A DNA stretch of 64,000 nt from contig JAUWAY010000006.1 in assembly GCA_030601845.1 (NCBI GenBank), forward strand, positions 19,643-83,642. The letters are read 5' to 3'. The DNA comes from Phycisphaerae bacterium. Its GTDB lineage: Bacteria > Planctomycetota > Phycisphaerae > Sedimentisphaerales > Anaerobacaceae. Every line of letters begins with the position of its first letter. The first letter of the stretch is position 1. A program made the position numbers and the translations under genes. Below the pieces are notes generated by a model. It made no database searches, had not been told where the DNA came from, and saw only the letters and a list, made by a program, of their open reading frames with translations. Positions 42,918 to 52,835 of this stretch are shown one piece after another.

Positions 42918-44237
42918 ATGGATGGAACTTACGAAATAAAAAAATATTCGGCAGACAAAATAGCCCTTTTGGGGCTTTTTGCTGTCGCCCTGCTGATAGC
43001 CCGCCTTATAGTTATCTGGCGCTCCGTTATTGTGCTCTCGGGGCCGATAACATTAAGTTGTGCAGATTTATCGGTGTCAATGCCGGCTGGAAACGGCTGG
43101 CGAAGTGAAAAACAATGGAGATATCAAGAAAATGGCTTCACTTTAAGCAGTGTTTTCGATCCCGGCTCCGGCCCCATCGCCCAGGTTAGTTGCCGATACC
43201 TGCTGGCTGCTGCAAAGACCACTCCGGATACGCTGTTTAAGCAAAAGGCTTCCGCAGTCCACGGAACAATTGCAAAAACGGAGCAAATCCGGACGGGAAC
43301 ACTCACTATCGATTGGGTACATATAAAAGAACAAGAAACGTTGTTCGATATGTTTTTCGGCACCGCTCAGTTACCGAACAACCGTCAGCTCGATATCGAA
43401 GTACATCAAACTATGGGCGATACCGACTTGGCTGAGCAGGTCTTCAAACGCATCATTGAGGGGTTAGAATTCAAAAACAACCACCTGCTCGAGGCCGGCA
43501 GTGAAATTATCGCAGAAATCAAAAGCAAAGGGCTCGATAGCTTTCTTGAAGACCAAAGCCAAGAAGTTTTTTTCCTGATTAAAAACGCAAGAGGCCGCAC
43601 CATCGGATTTATGATGAATGTGCTCATCAACTCGGAACCGGATGCTCAATTAAATATACAGGCAGCAGGTTTTTTCTATATTGCAGACCAATACGCACGG
43701 AAGCGGGTAACGTCTTTTCAAAGCGATAACAGCTTTGATAACTTTGTCGCCAGGAGCGAAACCAGCAGTCTGGCCGGCAGAAGTGGCGCTGAGTTAATCC
43801 TGAAAAAAGGCGTCGGCCTGACTGTTAAGAGATTTACCAAACCGGCCGAGGAGAAGATTTACCAGCTTAGCCCTGCGGCGATACCGGATGTTTTCGACGA
43901 GCAGCTTTTTAGCCAACTGCTTGATAGAGACCACAGGAAAATCATCGTGGATATAATTGAAGCTAACGGGACAATTATGCCAGTACATATTTGCAGAATC
44001 GAAACCGAAGATATTGGCGTTGCCGGCGAGCAGGCAGCGTATGTATTGAAGGTGGAGCTTTTGGATGGCCAAGGTTTTTTTGAACAGGTATATTTTGACG
44101 ACCAGAAACGAATTTTCAAAAGAGTAATCTGGCATGGCGACAAATATATACTCGAAAGTGCCACGGAAGAAGAGGTTTTAAGACAATTTCCCAAACAAGC
44201 TAACTATATCTTACAAAAAAATAAAATGTTGGAATAA
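42918..44237 (+). CDS. Unknown membrane-anchored protein
   Basis: A 439-residue protein with one N-terminal helix ([20 protein letters not shown]) and a large presumably extracytoplasmic domain of mixed alpha/beta character, with many aromatic and charged residues. Stretches such as [22 protein letters not shown] beginnings and [20 protein letters not shown] at the end are not motifs I recognise. There is no lipobox or known catalytic signature. It is followed after 46 bp by the GH95 gene, but a functional link is not evident. Possibly a Planctomycete-specific periplasmic protein. Confidence 0.7.
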   Translation: MDGTYEIKKYSADKIALLGLFAVALLIARLIVIWRSVIVLSGPITLSCADLSVSMPAGNGWRSEKQWRYQENGFTLSSVFDPGSGPIAQVSCRYLLAAAKTTPDTLFKQKASAVHGTIAKTEQIRTGTLTIDWVHIKEQETLFDMFFGTAQLPNNRQLDIEVHQTMGDTDLAEQVFKRIIEGLEFKNNHLLEAGSEIIAEIKSKGLDSFLEDQSQEVFFLIKNARGRTIGFMMNVLINSEPDAQLNIQAAGFFYIADQYARKRVTSFQSDNSFDNFVARSETSSLAGRSGAELILKKGVGLTVKRFTKPAEEKIYQLSPAAIPDVFDEQLFSQLLDRDHRKIIVDIIEANGTIMPVHICRIETEDIGVAGEQAAYVLKVELLDGQGFFEQVYFDDQKRIFKRVIWHGDKYILESATEEEVLRQFPKQANYILQKNKMLE

Positions 44238-44283
44238 AACCAACGGCAGTATTAAAAATCCAAAAAGGGAGAGGAGGCAGGAA

Positions 44284-46701
44284 ATGAAGACTACAAAAGT
44301 AATAATTGCTCCAATCGTTTTCGCGTGGTTTGTCGCCAACATCTTCACTATAGGATGTGCGATGGGCCGCGCAGAAAGGATTAAGGATAACGGCGCTAAT
44401 ATGGAGGGGTGGTGTGACCTGAAGTTGTGGTATCATCAACCAGCACAACAATGGACCGAGGCGATGCCTATTGGAAATGGGCGTCTGGGAGCAATGGTCT
44501 TTGGCGGGGCAGAACACGAGCGGCTCCAGTTCAACGAAGACACACTATGGACCGGCAGGCCACACGATTATTCGCATCCCGGTGCGGCCGGCTACCTGCC
44601 GACCGTTCGCAAGCTGCTGTTCGAAGGTAAACAACACGAAGCCGAAGAGCTGGCGATGGAACAGATGATGAGTGTGCCGCTGCGACAGGAGAGTTATCAG
44701 CCGTTCGGAGACCTGCATCTGCACTTCCCGGGTCATGGCAAGTCCAGCAGATATCGACGGGAGCTGGATGTCGACGCAGGCATCGCAGGAGTTTGCTATC
44801 ACATCGGAGAAGCAACTTTCACCCGCGAGGTTTTTTCCAGCTTTCCAGACCAGGTAATCGTTGTACATCTGCGTTGTGACAAGCCGGGGCAACTAACATT
44901 TACCGCCACAATGGATAGTCCGCATCCTGATACGCAAACGTTGGCAGTGGACAAAAAGTTGGTGTTGCGAGGCCAACTGCACGAGTATATGAACAAGCGA
45001 CTAAACTGCAAGATGCAGAGCGTGTTGAAGTTTGAAGCGATGCTGCAGGTGACTACTGAAGGAGGATGTGCTGAAATCGATAACAGAGCTGTGCATGTCA
45101 GCGGTGCTAACGCAGCCACGCTGATCCTGGCAGCGTCGACCAGCTACAAGAACTATAAGGATGTCAGCGGTGATCCGACAGCGGCCTGTCGCCGGACCAT
45201 TGAAGCTATAGCCGGCAAAAGCTATGACGCTTTGCGCAAGACACACGTGGCTGACCATCGCCGATTGTTCCGCAGAGTCGACCTTGACTTCGGTACTACC
45301 GACGCAATGAAGCAGCCCACCGACCAACGTGTCGCAAACTTCGCCAACCAGGATGATCCACAACTGGTAGCGTTGTACTTTCAGTTCGGTCGCTACCTGT
45401 TGATTGCAAGTTCACGTCCGGGTGCGCAGCCGGCCAACCTTCAGGGCATCTGGAACGACAAACTCGACCCGCCGTGGGAAAGCAAGTGGACAACCAACAT
45501 CAATCTGGAGATGAACTACTGGCCGGCAGAGGTGGCCAACCTCTCTGAGTGTCACCTGCCACTGTTCGACCTGATCGGTGATGTGGCCGAGACAGGGCGT
45601 ACGACGGCAAAGGTTCACTATAACTGCCGTGGTTGGGTACTGCACCACAATACCGACCTCTGGCGGGGCACAGCACCCATTAATAACTCTAACCATGGTA
45701 TATGGGTAACCGGCGGGGCATGGCTTTGTCAGCACCTCTGGGAGCATTACCTGTTCACCGGCGATAGAAAATTTCTCGCAGAGCGGGCATATCCGGCAAT
45801 GAAGGATGCGGCTTTGTTTTTCGTTGGCTTTCTTATTGAGGACCCGAAGACCGGCTGGTTAATCAGCGCCCCCTCCAATTCGCCGGAAAACGGTGGGCTT
45901 GTCGCCGGACCGACAATAGACCATCAAATCATCCGTGACCTGTTCACCAACTGCATTGAGGCTGCTGAAATCCTCGCTGTGGACACAGATTTCCGTCAAC
46001 GGCTCGTCAAAATGCGAGGCCTCATCGCGCCCAATCAGATCGGTCAATACGGCCAGCTCCAGGAGTGGCTCGAGGACAAGGATAATCCTAAGAACCAGCA
46101 TCGACATGTATCGCACCTGTTTGGCCTGCACCCGGGTAAGGAAATAACGCGTCGTGGCACGCCGGACCTCTTCGCGGCCGCCCGCAAGTCGCTGGAACTT
46201 CGTGGCGATGTTGAGGGCCAGTCGGGCTGGAGCAAGGCCTGGAGAGTTATTCTCTGGGCTCGCTTGCTGGAGCCGGAGTATGTCTATGATGGGCTCTGCG
46301 ATTTGCTCGAGCTCAAAACGCACCCAAATCTTTTTAACAACCATGCTGGGTTTCAAATCGACGGTAACTTCGGGGGCACAGCAGGCATCGCAGAGATGCT
46401 GCTGCAAAGCCATAGTGGCGAAATCCACCTGCTGCCCGCTTTGCCCAAAGCCTGGCCAAAGGGAACTGTCAAGGGGCTATGTGCCCGTGGTGGCTTTGAG
46501 GTGGACATCGCCTGGAAGGATGGCAAGCTCACAAATGCCGCTGTTCATTCAAACCTGGGCAATAAGTGCAGGCTCCGAACGAATGTGCCGGTCAGCATAG
46601 AATCTGACGGCAGCTCAATTAAGACCACCAACCCCGAAAAAGACGTCCTTGAGTTCGAAACAAAAACCAGCCGAACGTATGTTATCTCGATAAAAAAATA
46701 A
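44284..46701 (+). CDS. GH95 family alpha-L-fucosidase (exported)
   Basis: An 805-residue glycoside hydrolase family 95 enzyme. The N-terminus has a signal with a possible lipobox (FTIGCAMG). The family start [20 protein letters not shown] and [20 protein letters not shown] is clear. The (alpha/alpha)6 barrel contains [29 protein letters not shown], the likely acid Glu in [10 protein letters not shown] and the Asp in [14 protein letters not shown]95 enzymes invert alpha-1,2-fucosides (or galactosides). With GH29 at 56813 and three sulfatases it suggests use of sulfated fucose-containing glycans. The length is normal. Confidence 0.94.
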   Translation: MKTTKVIIAPIVFAWFVANIFTIGCAMGRAERIKDNGANMEGWCDLKLWYHQPAQQWTEAMPIGNGRLGAMVFGGAEHERLQFNEDTLWTGRPHDYSHPGAAGYLPTVRKLLFEGKQHEAEELAMEQMMSVPLRQESYQPFGDLHLHFPGHGKSSRYRRELDVDAGIAGVCYHIGEATFTREVFSSFPDQVIVVHLRCDKPGQLTFTATMDSPHPDTQTLAVDKKLVLRGQLHEYMNKRLNCKMQSVLKFEAMLQVTTEGGCAEIDNRAVHVSGANAATLILAASTSYKNYKDVSGDPTAACRRTIEAIAGKSYDALRKTHVADHRRLFRRVDLDFGTTDAMKQPTDQRVANFANQDDPQLVALYFQFGRYLLIASSRPGAQPANLQGIWNDKLDPPWESKWTTNINLEMNYWPAEVANLSECHLPLFDLIGDVAETGRTTAKVHYNCRGWVLHHNTDLWRGTAPINNSNHGIWVTGGAWLCQHLWEHYLFTGDRKFLAERAYPAMKDAALFFVGFLIEDPKTGWLISAPSNSPENGGLVAGPTIDHQIIRDLFTNCIEAAEILAVDTDFRQRLVKMRGLIAPNQIGQYGQLQEWLEDKDNPKNQHRHVSHLFGLHPGKEITRRGTPDLFAAARKSLELRGDVEGQSGWSKAWRVILWARLLEPEYVYDGLCDLLELKTHPNLFNNHAGFQIDGNFGGTAGIAEMLLQSHSGEIHLLPALPKAWPKGTVKGLCARGGFEVDIAWKDGKLTNAAVHSNLGNKCRLRTNVPVSIESDGSSIKTTNPEKDVLEFETKTSRTYVISIKK

Positions 46702-46709
46702 GGACCTCG

Positions 46710-47405
46710 ATGGATTTTGCTCTGGTAATAGTGTGGTACGCGGTTTTGCTTATCTCTCTGACCTGTCACGAAGCAGCTCACGGCTTTGTCGCTATGAAGC
46801 TGGGCGACCGAACAGCTTACCACCACGGCCAGGTAACTTTGAACCCGCTGCCGCATATCAAAAGAGAGCCGTTTGGTATGGTTGTTTTACCGATTCTCTC
46901 ATTCCTTCTCGCTGGCTGGATGATTGGCTGGGCCAGCACACCGGTTGACCCATACTGGGCACGAACGTTTCGGAGAAAGGCCGCTTTGATGTCCCTTGCC
47001 GGACCTGCCGCTAATTTGATTCTTGTCCTCCTGGCGGCTTTGATAATCCGTGGTGGAATGCTTTTGGGCATTTTCAGTGCCCCTGATGCAATTACCTTCG
47101 ACCGAATCACTGCAGCAGGCGAGCCGGGGTTTGCAAGTGCTATGGCAGTGGTAGTAAGCATCCTCTTTTCCCTCAATTTAATTCTATTTGCTTTTAATCT
47201 GATTCCGCTGCCTCCACTTGACGGCAGTAATGTCCTTTTGTTATTCCTGAGCAGCAGAGCTGCAGAGTTCTATAACAGGATAATACATCAGCCGACATAC
47301 AGAATCATAGGGTTGCTCATCGCCTGGCGGATTTTAGGCGCTGTCCTTAATCCTCTCCACGCACTGGCCTTAAATCTACTCTATCCCGGAGCCGGCTACC
47401 ATTAA
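46710..47405 (+). CDS. Site-2 protease family (M50) membrane metalloprotease
   Basis: A 231-residue polytopic protein. The zinc-binding HEAAH motif is at residues 20-24 (LTCHEAAHGFVA), and the third ligand lies in NLIPLPPLDGSNVL near residue 170, the usual N-x-x-P-x-x-PLDG form. About five to six helices. The short form without a PDZ domain is like the S2P/Rv-type group 3 proteases of broad distribution. It would cut membrane-spanning substrates such as anti-sigma factors; no such partner is adjacent. It starts 8 bp after the GH95 stop, which may be coincidental. Confidence 0.9.
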   Translation: MDFALVIVWYAVLLISLTCHEAAHGFVAMKLGDRTAYHHGQVTLNPLPHIKREPFGMVVLPILSFLLAGWMIGWASTPVDPYWARTFRRKAALMSLAGPAANLILVLLAALIIRGGMLLGIFSAPDAITFDRITAAGEPGFASAMAVVVSILFSLNLILFAFNLIPLPPLDGSNVLLLFLSSRAAEFYNRIIHQPTYRIIGLLIAWRILGAVLNPLHALALNLLYPGAGYH

Positions 47406-47528
47406 AACAGCACCGGCAACCGGCACACGGTTTTTGTTATACCGGCCCAGAGCACAAAAGTATTGATAAACGGTGAAATTCATAATATGCTATTGTGCGA
47501 ACGGCGGAAGTTTCGCAGAGGACTGATT

Positions 47529-48497
47529 ATGCAGACCAGACAATTAGGCCATACCGATTTGAAACTAACGAGCATCGGGTTAGGCACTTGGGCGATAGGC
47601 GGGCCCTGGCAGTTCGGCTGGGGACCACAGGATGATGATGAAGCAATTGGTGCAATCCTGACCGCGATGGACAAAGGTATCAACTGGATAGATACCGCCC
47701 CTGTTTATGGGCTTGGCCATTCCGAAGAGCTTGTCGGGAAAGCCCTCAAGCAAGTAAGCCAGAAACCATTTATCGCAACAAAATGTGGTTTGCTTTGGAA
47801 TGAAAAAAGGCAGAAGGTAAGCTGTTTAAAAAGAGAAAGCATTCGCGAGGAATGTCACGCGAGCTTAAAGCGGCTCGGCATAGAAGTAATAGACCTGTAC
47901 CAGATGCACTGGCCCGAGCCGGATGAAGATATTGAGCAGGCCTGGGAAGAAATGGCCAAACTCGCAGAGCAGGACAAGGTACGGTACCTGGGTGTATCGA
48001 ATTGCAATGTTGACCAAATCAAACGCCTGCAGAAGATTCACCCTGTCTCATCGTTGCAGCCACCCTATAATATGCTTCATCGCGAAGTTGAAGATGAACT
48101 GTTGGGATATTGTGTGGAAAATAATATCGGCGTTATTGCGTATAGCCCTATGCAGAGGGGTCTGCTTACGGGTAAGTTCAGTCACGAGCGCCTTGCAGCT
48201 CTGCCTTTGGACGACCATCGAAGAAGAAGACCTGATTTTCACGAACCGCAATTCAGCGCCACGCTCGAGCTTGTTGAACACCTCGGTGACATCGCCGAGC
48301 GCAACGGCGGAACCTGCGCTCAATTGGCTATTAGCTGGGTCCTGCGTCGGCCTGAGATTACCGCCGCCATAGTCGGGGCACGAGGAGCTGAGCAGATTGC
48401 TGAAACTTCCGCCGCGGCAGACTGGAAATTGACCGAAGAACAAACGCAGGAAATTGGGCAGTTATTAGCTGAACGTCAGGAAAGGATTAATGGATAA
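47529..48497 (+). CDS. Aldo/keto reductase (cytoplasmic)
   Basis: About 322 residues. It starts MQTRQLGHTDLKLTSIGLGT and has the AKR tetrad: Asp and Tyr in NWIDTAPVYGLGHSE, Lys in FIATKCGL and His in YQMHWPEP. The C-terminus has ISWVLRRPEITAAIVGARG, typical of the YajO/YghZ-like group binding NADP(H). There is no signal peptide, in contrast with the Tat-exported relative at 26927. ATG 47529 is chosen because it begins the conserved sequence; a longer frame adds 22 unconserved residues. Confidence 0.92.
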   Translation: MQTRQLGHTDLKLTSIGLGTWAIGGPWQFGWGPQDDDEAIGAILTAMDKGINWIDTAPVYGLGHSEELVGKALKQVSQKPFIATKCGLLWNEKRQKVSCLKRESIREECHASLKRLGIEVIDLYQMHWPEPDEDIEQAWEEMAKLAEQDKVRYLGVSNCNVDQIKRLQKIHPVSSLQPPYNMLHREVEDELLGYCVENNIGVIAYSPMQRGLLTGKFSHERLAALPLDDHRRRRPDFHEPQFSATLELVEHLGDIAERNGGTCAQLAISWVLRRPEITAAIVGARGAEQIAETSAAADWKLTEEQTQEIGQLLAERQERING

Positions 48498-48525
48498 TGA
48501 CGGATGAATTCAAAAAGGGTAAAAG

Positions 48526-49959
48526 ATGGCAAACAGTAAGAACGTCTATGTAAGTCCGCTCGTTGAGAGAAATGCTTCCAGGGAAATGGCTGAGCTTTTT
48601 GGGGCCCAAAAAAAGTTCAGCACGTGGCGTCGGCTCTGGCTGGAACTTGCAAAGGCACAGAAAAAACTCGGCCTCGATATAAAACAAAGCCAGATAAACC
48701 AGATGGCCCGGCACCTTGACGATATTGATTTCAAAAAGGCCGCCGCCTATGAAAAGAAATTCCGGCACGATGTTGTGGCCCATATTCACACCTTGGCCGA
48801 GGCGACTCCAAAGGCCGCTCCCATTATTCACCTCGGTGCCACCAGCTGCTACGTGGGTGATAACGCAGATTTGATAATTATCCGTGAGGCCCTGCAAATA
48901 ACAGCCGGCAACCTGGCAGTGGTGATAAATCTGTTAGGTAAATTTGCAAAGAAGCATCGCTCAGTAGCCACGCTGGGCTTTACGCATTTTCAGCCGGCCC
49001 AGTTGACCACCGTCGGCAAAAGGGCCGCGCTATGGTGCTATGAGTTCGTGATGGATTTGCAGGAAATCGAATATCGGCTCCAGACGCTGCCCTTTAGAGG
49101 CGTCAAAGGCACCACCGGCACGCAGGCATCTTTCCTGGCGCTCTTCGACGGCAACCACAACAAGGTAAAGCGGCTCGACAAAATGGTTGCTGCCGCATTC
49201 GGCTTCAAAAAGACCTGCCCCGTCACCGGCCAAACATATCAGCGAAAGATAGATACCCTCGTTGTAAACGCACTGGCATCGATAGCACAATCAGCCCACA
49301 AGCTGTGCAACGACCTTCGGCTGCTCGCAAATCTAAAGGAGGTTGAAGAGCCGTTCGAGAAATCCCAGGTCGGCTCTTCGGCGATGGCATACAAAAGAAA
49401 TCCGATGCGTTGCGAGAGAGTTACCGCTCTTAGCAGGTTCGTATTGAGCTTGGCTACCAGCCCACCAATGACAGCTTCGGAGCAGTGGTTTGAAAGGACG
49501 TTGGATGATTCTGCAAACAGAAGAATAGTTATTCCGGAAGCGTTTCTGGCAGTTGATGGGATTTTACAAATCCTTATCAATGCTCTCGACGGGCTCGTTG
49601 TATATCCGAAGGTAATAGAGGCACACGTTGCAGCGGAACTGCCGTTTATGGCCACTGAAAATATTCTTATGGCGGCAGTCAAGGCCGGCGGAAACCGACA
49701 ACAATTGCATGAGAAAATAAGACTGCACTCACGGGCAGCTGCATCACAGGTAAAAAGGTTTGGCAAACCAAACGATTTAATCGGCCGGCTCAGGGCAGAT
49801 ATCGATTTTGCCGGTGTTGATTTCAAAAAGGTATTAAACCCGAAAAAGTATATCGGCAGGGCACCACAACAAGTCGATGAATTCTTAAAAAGTATCGTAA
49901 CGCCGACCCGCAGAAAATACCGCAAAGAACTTAGCAAAAAAGTTGAACTTAACGTATAG
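48526..49959 (+). CDS. purB: Adenylosuccinate lyase
   Basis: A 477-residue fumarase/aspartase-superfamily enzyme. Conserved regions are KFRHDVVAHIHTLAE, IIHLGATSCYVGDNADL, LGFTHFQPAQLTTVGKRA and the signature SSAMAYKRNPMRCE. It performs two beta-eliminations in purine synthesis (SAICAR to AICAR and adenylosuccinate to AMP). The residues fit the longer eukaryote-like PurB subgroup. It is followed by a small membrane protein and pyrE, forming a nucleotide-synthesis block. Confidence 0.95.
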   Translation: MANSKNVYVSPLVERNASREMAELFGAQKKFSTWRRLWLELAKAQKKLGLDIKQSQINQMARHLDDIDFKKAAAYEKKFRHDVVAHIHTLAEATPKAAPIIHLGATSCYVGDNADLIIIREALQITAGNLAVVINLLGKFAKKHRSVATLGFTHFQPAQLTTVGKRAALWCYEFVMDLQEIEYRLQTLPFRGVKGTTGTQASFLALFDGNHNKVKRLDKMVAAAFGFKKTCPVTGQTYQRKIDTLVVNALASIAQSAHKLCNDLRLLANLKEVEEPFEKSQVGSSAMAYKRNPMRCERVTALSRFVLSLATSPPMTASEQWFERTLDDSANRRIVIPEAFLAVDGILQILINALDGLVVYPKVIEAHVAAELPFMATENILMAAVKAGGNRQQLHEKIRLHSRAAASQVKRFGKPNDLIGRLRADIDFAGVDFKKVLNPKKYIGRAPQQVDEFLKSIVTPTRRKYRKELSKKVELNV

Positions 49960-49975
49960 AAACGGCAGGAAATAG

Positions 49976-50209
49976 ATGGAAGGTTGGCTTAGGGGCTTGA
50001 TTATAATAATAGTTGGCCTTTTATATGTTTTGGTTGGAATACTTTGTCTTTTCATACCAAACTACATAAAAAACTGGATAAATAAACAGTCCGTAATATC
50101 GCTAAGACTTCTTGGTGTTACCATTATCTTTACCGGAGTTTTGATAATTAGCCAATTATTAGCCTTTAGCAAATTGTTCCAGCTGCTCATTAGTTTGGCC
50201 GAACCCTAA
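49976..50209 (+). CDS. Small two-helix membrane protein (DUF2065-like)
   Basis: A 77-residue protein with two hydrophobic helices (LRGLIIIIVGLLYVLVGILC and LLGVTIIFTGVLIISQLLA) separated by NYIKNWINKQSVISLR. The layout resembles the DUF2065/YjeT family, but similarity is weak by eye. It lies 16 bp after purB and 16 bp before pyrE, so it is translated as part of that operon. Function unknown. Confidence 0.65.
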   Translation: MEGWLRGLIIIIVGLLYVLVGILCLFIPNYIKNWINKQSVISLRLLGVTIIFTGVLIISQLLAFSKLFQLLISLAEP

Positions 50210-50225
50210 CTGAGAAAGAAATGAA

Positions 50226-50756
50226 ATGACCACAGAAGAACTCATAAAGCGCATCAAAGAAACCGCTTATCTGGAAGGTAACTTCGTCCTTCGCAGCGGC
50301 AAACGCAGCAAATACTATCTCGATAAATATCTGTTCGAGACCTGCCCGGACATACTCAAGGCCCTCGGCAAAGAGTTTGCCAAATATATTACCGACGATG
50401 TTACTTTAATAGCAGGTGCCGAACTGGGCGGTGTGGCACTGGCCGCAGCGACGGCGATGGAGACCGGCAAGAACTGGATAATCATTCGCAACACTAAAAA
50501 GGGTTACGGCACGGGCAAATTAGTCGAGGGCGTCTTAAAGCCGGGTGATGTGGTCCTGCTCGTTGAGGACATTGCTACCACTGGCGGGCAGGTACTCGAA
50601 GCGGCGAAGGTCATCACCGAAGCCGGCGCCACCGTTAAAAAAATCGTCTGCGTAGTTGACCGTGAACAGGGAGCCGAAGAAAACGTCACGAAGGCCGGCT
50701 ACAAATTCGAGTCCATTCTAACAAAACACGACCTCGGAATTAAAGACCAGGACTGA
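50226..50756 (+). CDS. pyrE: Orotate phosphoribosyltransferase
   Basis: A 176-residue type I PRTase. NFVLRSGKRSKYYLDKY at the N-terminus is the PyrE hallmark, and VLLVEDIATTGGQVLEAAKV is the PRPP-binding loop. It converts orotate and PRPP to OMP in pyrimidine synthesis. The shorter length matches the Gram-positive/archaeal-type group. It is the last gene of the purB operon; a weak TCGCC/GGCGA hairpin follows at about 50759-50776 without a good T-tract. Confidence 0.94.
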   Translation: MTTEELIKRIKETAYLEGNFVLRSGKRSKYYLDKYLFETCPDILKALGKEFAKYITDDVTLIAGAELGGVALAAATAMETGKNWIIIRNTKKGYGTGKLVEGVLKPGDVVLLVEDIATTGGQVLEAAKVITEAGATVKKIVCVVDREQGAEENVTKAGYKFESILTKHDLGIKDQD

Positions 50757-50884
50757 TTTTCGCCCAGCAATTGGCGATTTCCTGCCGAAAAAATTTTTTG
50801 TCCGGTCGATGTTACCTTTCCTAACCTCTCTATTCGCAAGGGCTTATGAATTCTTAAAATTTTAAAAAAAAACGCTAAGTGGCA

Positions 50885-50913
50885 TTGACAGCTACCTTGT
50901 ATTGAGATATAGT
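50885..50913 (+). promoter_or_regulatory. Strong promoter directly before padR
   Basis: TTGACA (50885-50890), 17-bp spacer, TATAGT (50908-50913). The start codon of padR is at 50921, only 7 bp from the -10, so the transcript would be nearly or fully leaderless. No Shine-Dalgarno fits. Confidence 0.7.
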
Positions 50914-50920
50914 AGATGTT

Positions 50921-51259
50921 ATGAATGCCAGGTTTTTTGATAATTGGACTAATCAGCTTCGAAAGGGAATGCTGGAGCTTTGCATATTAAACGACATCCG
51001 AAACAGAAGAATGTATGGATATGAGATTGTGAGAAACTTGCGGAAAATTGAAGGACTAATTATCAGCGAAGGCACGATTTATCCAATCCTGAGCAGATTA
51101 AAACGCCAGGGGCTGGTGACAACGTCCATCCAGGACTCACCGGAGGGGCCGCCGAGAAAATATTATCAACTTACTCAACAGGGTAAAGATATGGTATGCC
51201 AGATGAACGCCTACTGGCAGGCAATTAGAAATGAAACAGACTCTATCGAGAAGAGGTAA
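50921..51259 (+). CDS. PadR family transcriptional regulator
   Basis: A 112-residue winged-helix regulator with the PadR pattern QLRKGMLELCILNDIRN, MYGYEIVRNLRK, EGTIYPILSRLKRQGLV and PRKYYQLTQQGKDM. It probably represses its own promoter and the following membrane gene. MNARFFDNW is the only sensible start, since the conserved helix begins at residue 12. It is paired with a HAAS-domain gene 5 bp downstream, a combination common in many bacteria that responds to envelope or drug stress. Confidence 0.93.
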   Translation: MNARFFDNWTNQLRKGMLELCILNDIRNRRMYGYEIVRNLRKIEGLIISEGTIYPILSRLKRQGLVTTSIQDSPEGPPRKYYQLTQQGKDMVCQMNAYWQAIRNETDSIEKR

Positions 51260-51264
51260 AAGAT

Positions 51265-52119
51265 ATGAAGAAATTAACCAATAGCGCACAAAATCGTCTG
51301 GATAAGTATTTAAGCCAGACAAGGACTTCCCTGCACGCATGCACGAGTGTTGATGCTGACGAGGTGGAGCGCGATATCAGAGACCACATCGAAACAGAAC
51401 TCCAGGGTATGAGCGAGCCGGTTTCTCTAAAAGACCTTGAAGCCGTGCTTGACCGCCTCGGCAGCCCGAGCCAGTGGGTCCCCGAAGAAGAGTTATCGTG
51501 GTGGCGAAAGATAATCTTGCGCCTGCGAACCGGCCCAGAAGACTGGCGACTGGCATATATCTGCTTTGGACTTTTCATCCTCGCCTTTTTACTTGTTGGC
51601 AGGCTAAGTTTCATCGTTCTGCTCTTGGCCAGTTTCTGCGTTTCAAGGGCAGTCCTCTCGATGGCCAAAGAGCCGGAAGAACTAAGCGGCAAAAAATGGC
51701 TAATTTACCCACCCCTTTTCGTCATATATACCCCAGTGTTTTTCTTCATACTCCTATGGCCATTAGTTGTACTTTACGGCTTGACCCTTGAGTTGGGACA
51801 CAGCGGACACCCTTATGAAATGTCGATGGGATTAACACGCATACCCTATACCAGTACGCGGTCTGGAGGGGTAAGTGGTGTTCTGATTGCTTTAATTATT
51901 ATGGGCTTCTGGTGGACCGTACTTGGGATTATCGGCTGCATAGGGCCGCACCTGTTTAAAGCAATATTTAGACCTTTTGCCGACAAATTCAAACGAAAGT
52001 GGGCGGGGCTGCTACTTGGAATTGGGCTCTTACTGATAATCGTTTGTTTGGGAGGATGGCTTTTATTTACTGCCTCAAGTGGCCATTTTATGCATCGCGG
52101 ATTTCTTCGGCCGTTTTAA
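51265..52119 (+). CDS. HAAS-domain (DUF1700-like) membrane protein
   Basis: A 284-residue protein. Residues 1-75 form the helical HAAS/DUF1700-like domain (DEVERDIRDHIETELQG, LKDLEAVLDRLGSPSQW). Several hydrophobic helices follow (FIVLLLASFCVS, LFVIYTPVFFFILLWPLVVLY, GVLIALIIMGFWWTVLGIIG, LLIIVCLGGWLLFT). HAAS proteins are typical partners of PadR regulators and may relay a membrane state. The gene nearly overlaps the convergent coaB (4 bp). Confidence 0.82.
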   Translation: MKKLTNSAQNRLDKYLSQTRTSLHACTSVDADEVERDIRDHIETELQGMSEPVSLKDLEAVLDRLGSPSQWVPEEELSWWRKIILRLRTGPEDWRLAYICFGLFILAFLLVGRLSFIVLLLASFCVSRAVLSMAKEPEELSGKKWLIYPPLFVIYTPVFFFILLWPLVVLYGLTLELGHSGHPYEMSMGLTRIPYTSTRSGGVSGVLIALIIMGFWWTVLGIIGCIGPHLFKAIFRPFADKFKRKWAGLLLGIGLLLIIVCLGGWLLFTASSGHFMHRGFLRPF

Positions 52120-52757
52120 TGAAACGTTTTTTCAATTGTAGCAATAATCTTTTTGGCGATGGTGGTCTTGGTGGCGTTTTCGATTTTGGTCCAGCCAGAA
52201 TGTGCGGTCTTTATATGAACGGTTGATTTGACAGCACCTATTGCGGCGGGGGTGTTGGCGATTATCATATCAAGATTTTTCTCTTTCAATTTCTGCTCCG
52301 CCTGTTTTCGCAGCGTTTTATCTTCCAGTGCGAAACCAACAACAATCCGTGCCCCGTGCCTCGTGCCCCGTGCCCGCGTTTTATGCTTTCCCGCCCACTT
52401 TAGAATGTCGGCTGTGGGTTTTAATTTGATGGTTAAGGGCCTATCTGTCCTTTTGATTTTGGTTTTCGTCGGCCGGGCAGGAGTGTAATCAGAAACCGCT
52501 GCTGCCATAATCAGGCAATCACATTTAGCAAAGAACTTTTTAACCGCTTCAAACATCTGGGCAGCACTATCGACGCCGACAAAGTCGACACCGACCGGCG
52601 GCTGTAAATCCGAAGCGCTAATGAGCGTTACCTTGTGTCCCGCCTTTTGGGCTGCGCGGGCAAGCGCATAACCCATCCTGCCGCTGCTTGCGTTGGAAAT
52701 AAAGCGGACGGGGTCAATGTATTCGCGTGTGCCGCCTGCCGTGATTAAAATTCGCAT
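52116..52757 (-). CDS. coaB: Phosphopantothenoylcysteine synthetase (CoaB part of split CoaBC)
   Basis: A 213-residue protein equal to the C-terminal half of usual CoaBC: LITAGGTREYIDPVRFISN, SSGRMGYALARAA, MAAAVSDYTP and VVGFALEDKTLRKQAEQKL, LDMIIANTP. It ligates cysteine to phosphopantothenate with nucleotide activation. Between ILKWAGKHK and IVVGFALED lie extra Arg/Gly-rich residues (TRARGTRHGAR) encoded by CGTGCC-type repeat words, apparently inserted in frame. The CoaC half is a separate gene upstream, divided from this one by a repeat array, where most bacteria have one fused gene. Confidence 0.9.
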   Translation of the reverse strand: MRILITAGGTREYIDPVRFISNASSGRMGYALARAAQKAGHKVTLISASDLQPPVGVDFVGVDSAAQMFEAVKKFFAKCDCLIMAAAVSDYTPARPTKTKIKRTDRPLTIKLKPTADILKWAGKHKTRARGTRHGARIVVGFALEDKTLRKQAEQKLKEKNLDMIIANTPAAIGAVKSTVHIKTAHSGWTKIENATKTTIAKKIIATIEKTFH

Positions 52758-52835
52758 CTCGATACTCGATTCTCATTACACGATTCTCGATACTCGACTT
52801 TCCTCTTCTACAAGCATCAAGCATCGAGCATCAAG
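52758..52835. repeat. TCGATAC/AGCATCGAGC-word array between coaB and coaC
   Basis: Words CTCGATACTCGATTCTC, ACGATTCTCGATACTCG and CAAGCATCAAGCATCGAG run through the spacer and into the last codons of coaC (SLMLDA). It lies where the linker of a fused CoaBC would be. Confidence 0.7.

Noticed and set aside
50759..50776. Terminator after pyrE
   Set aside because: Only a 5-bp stem and no T-tract; too weak to list as a feature.
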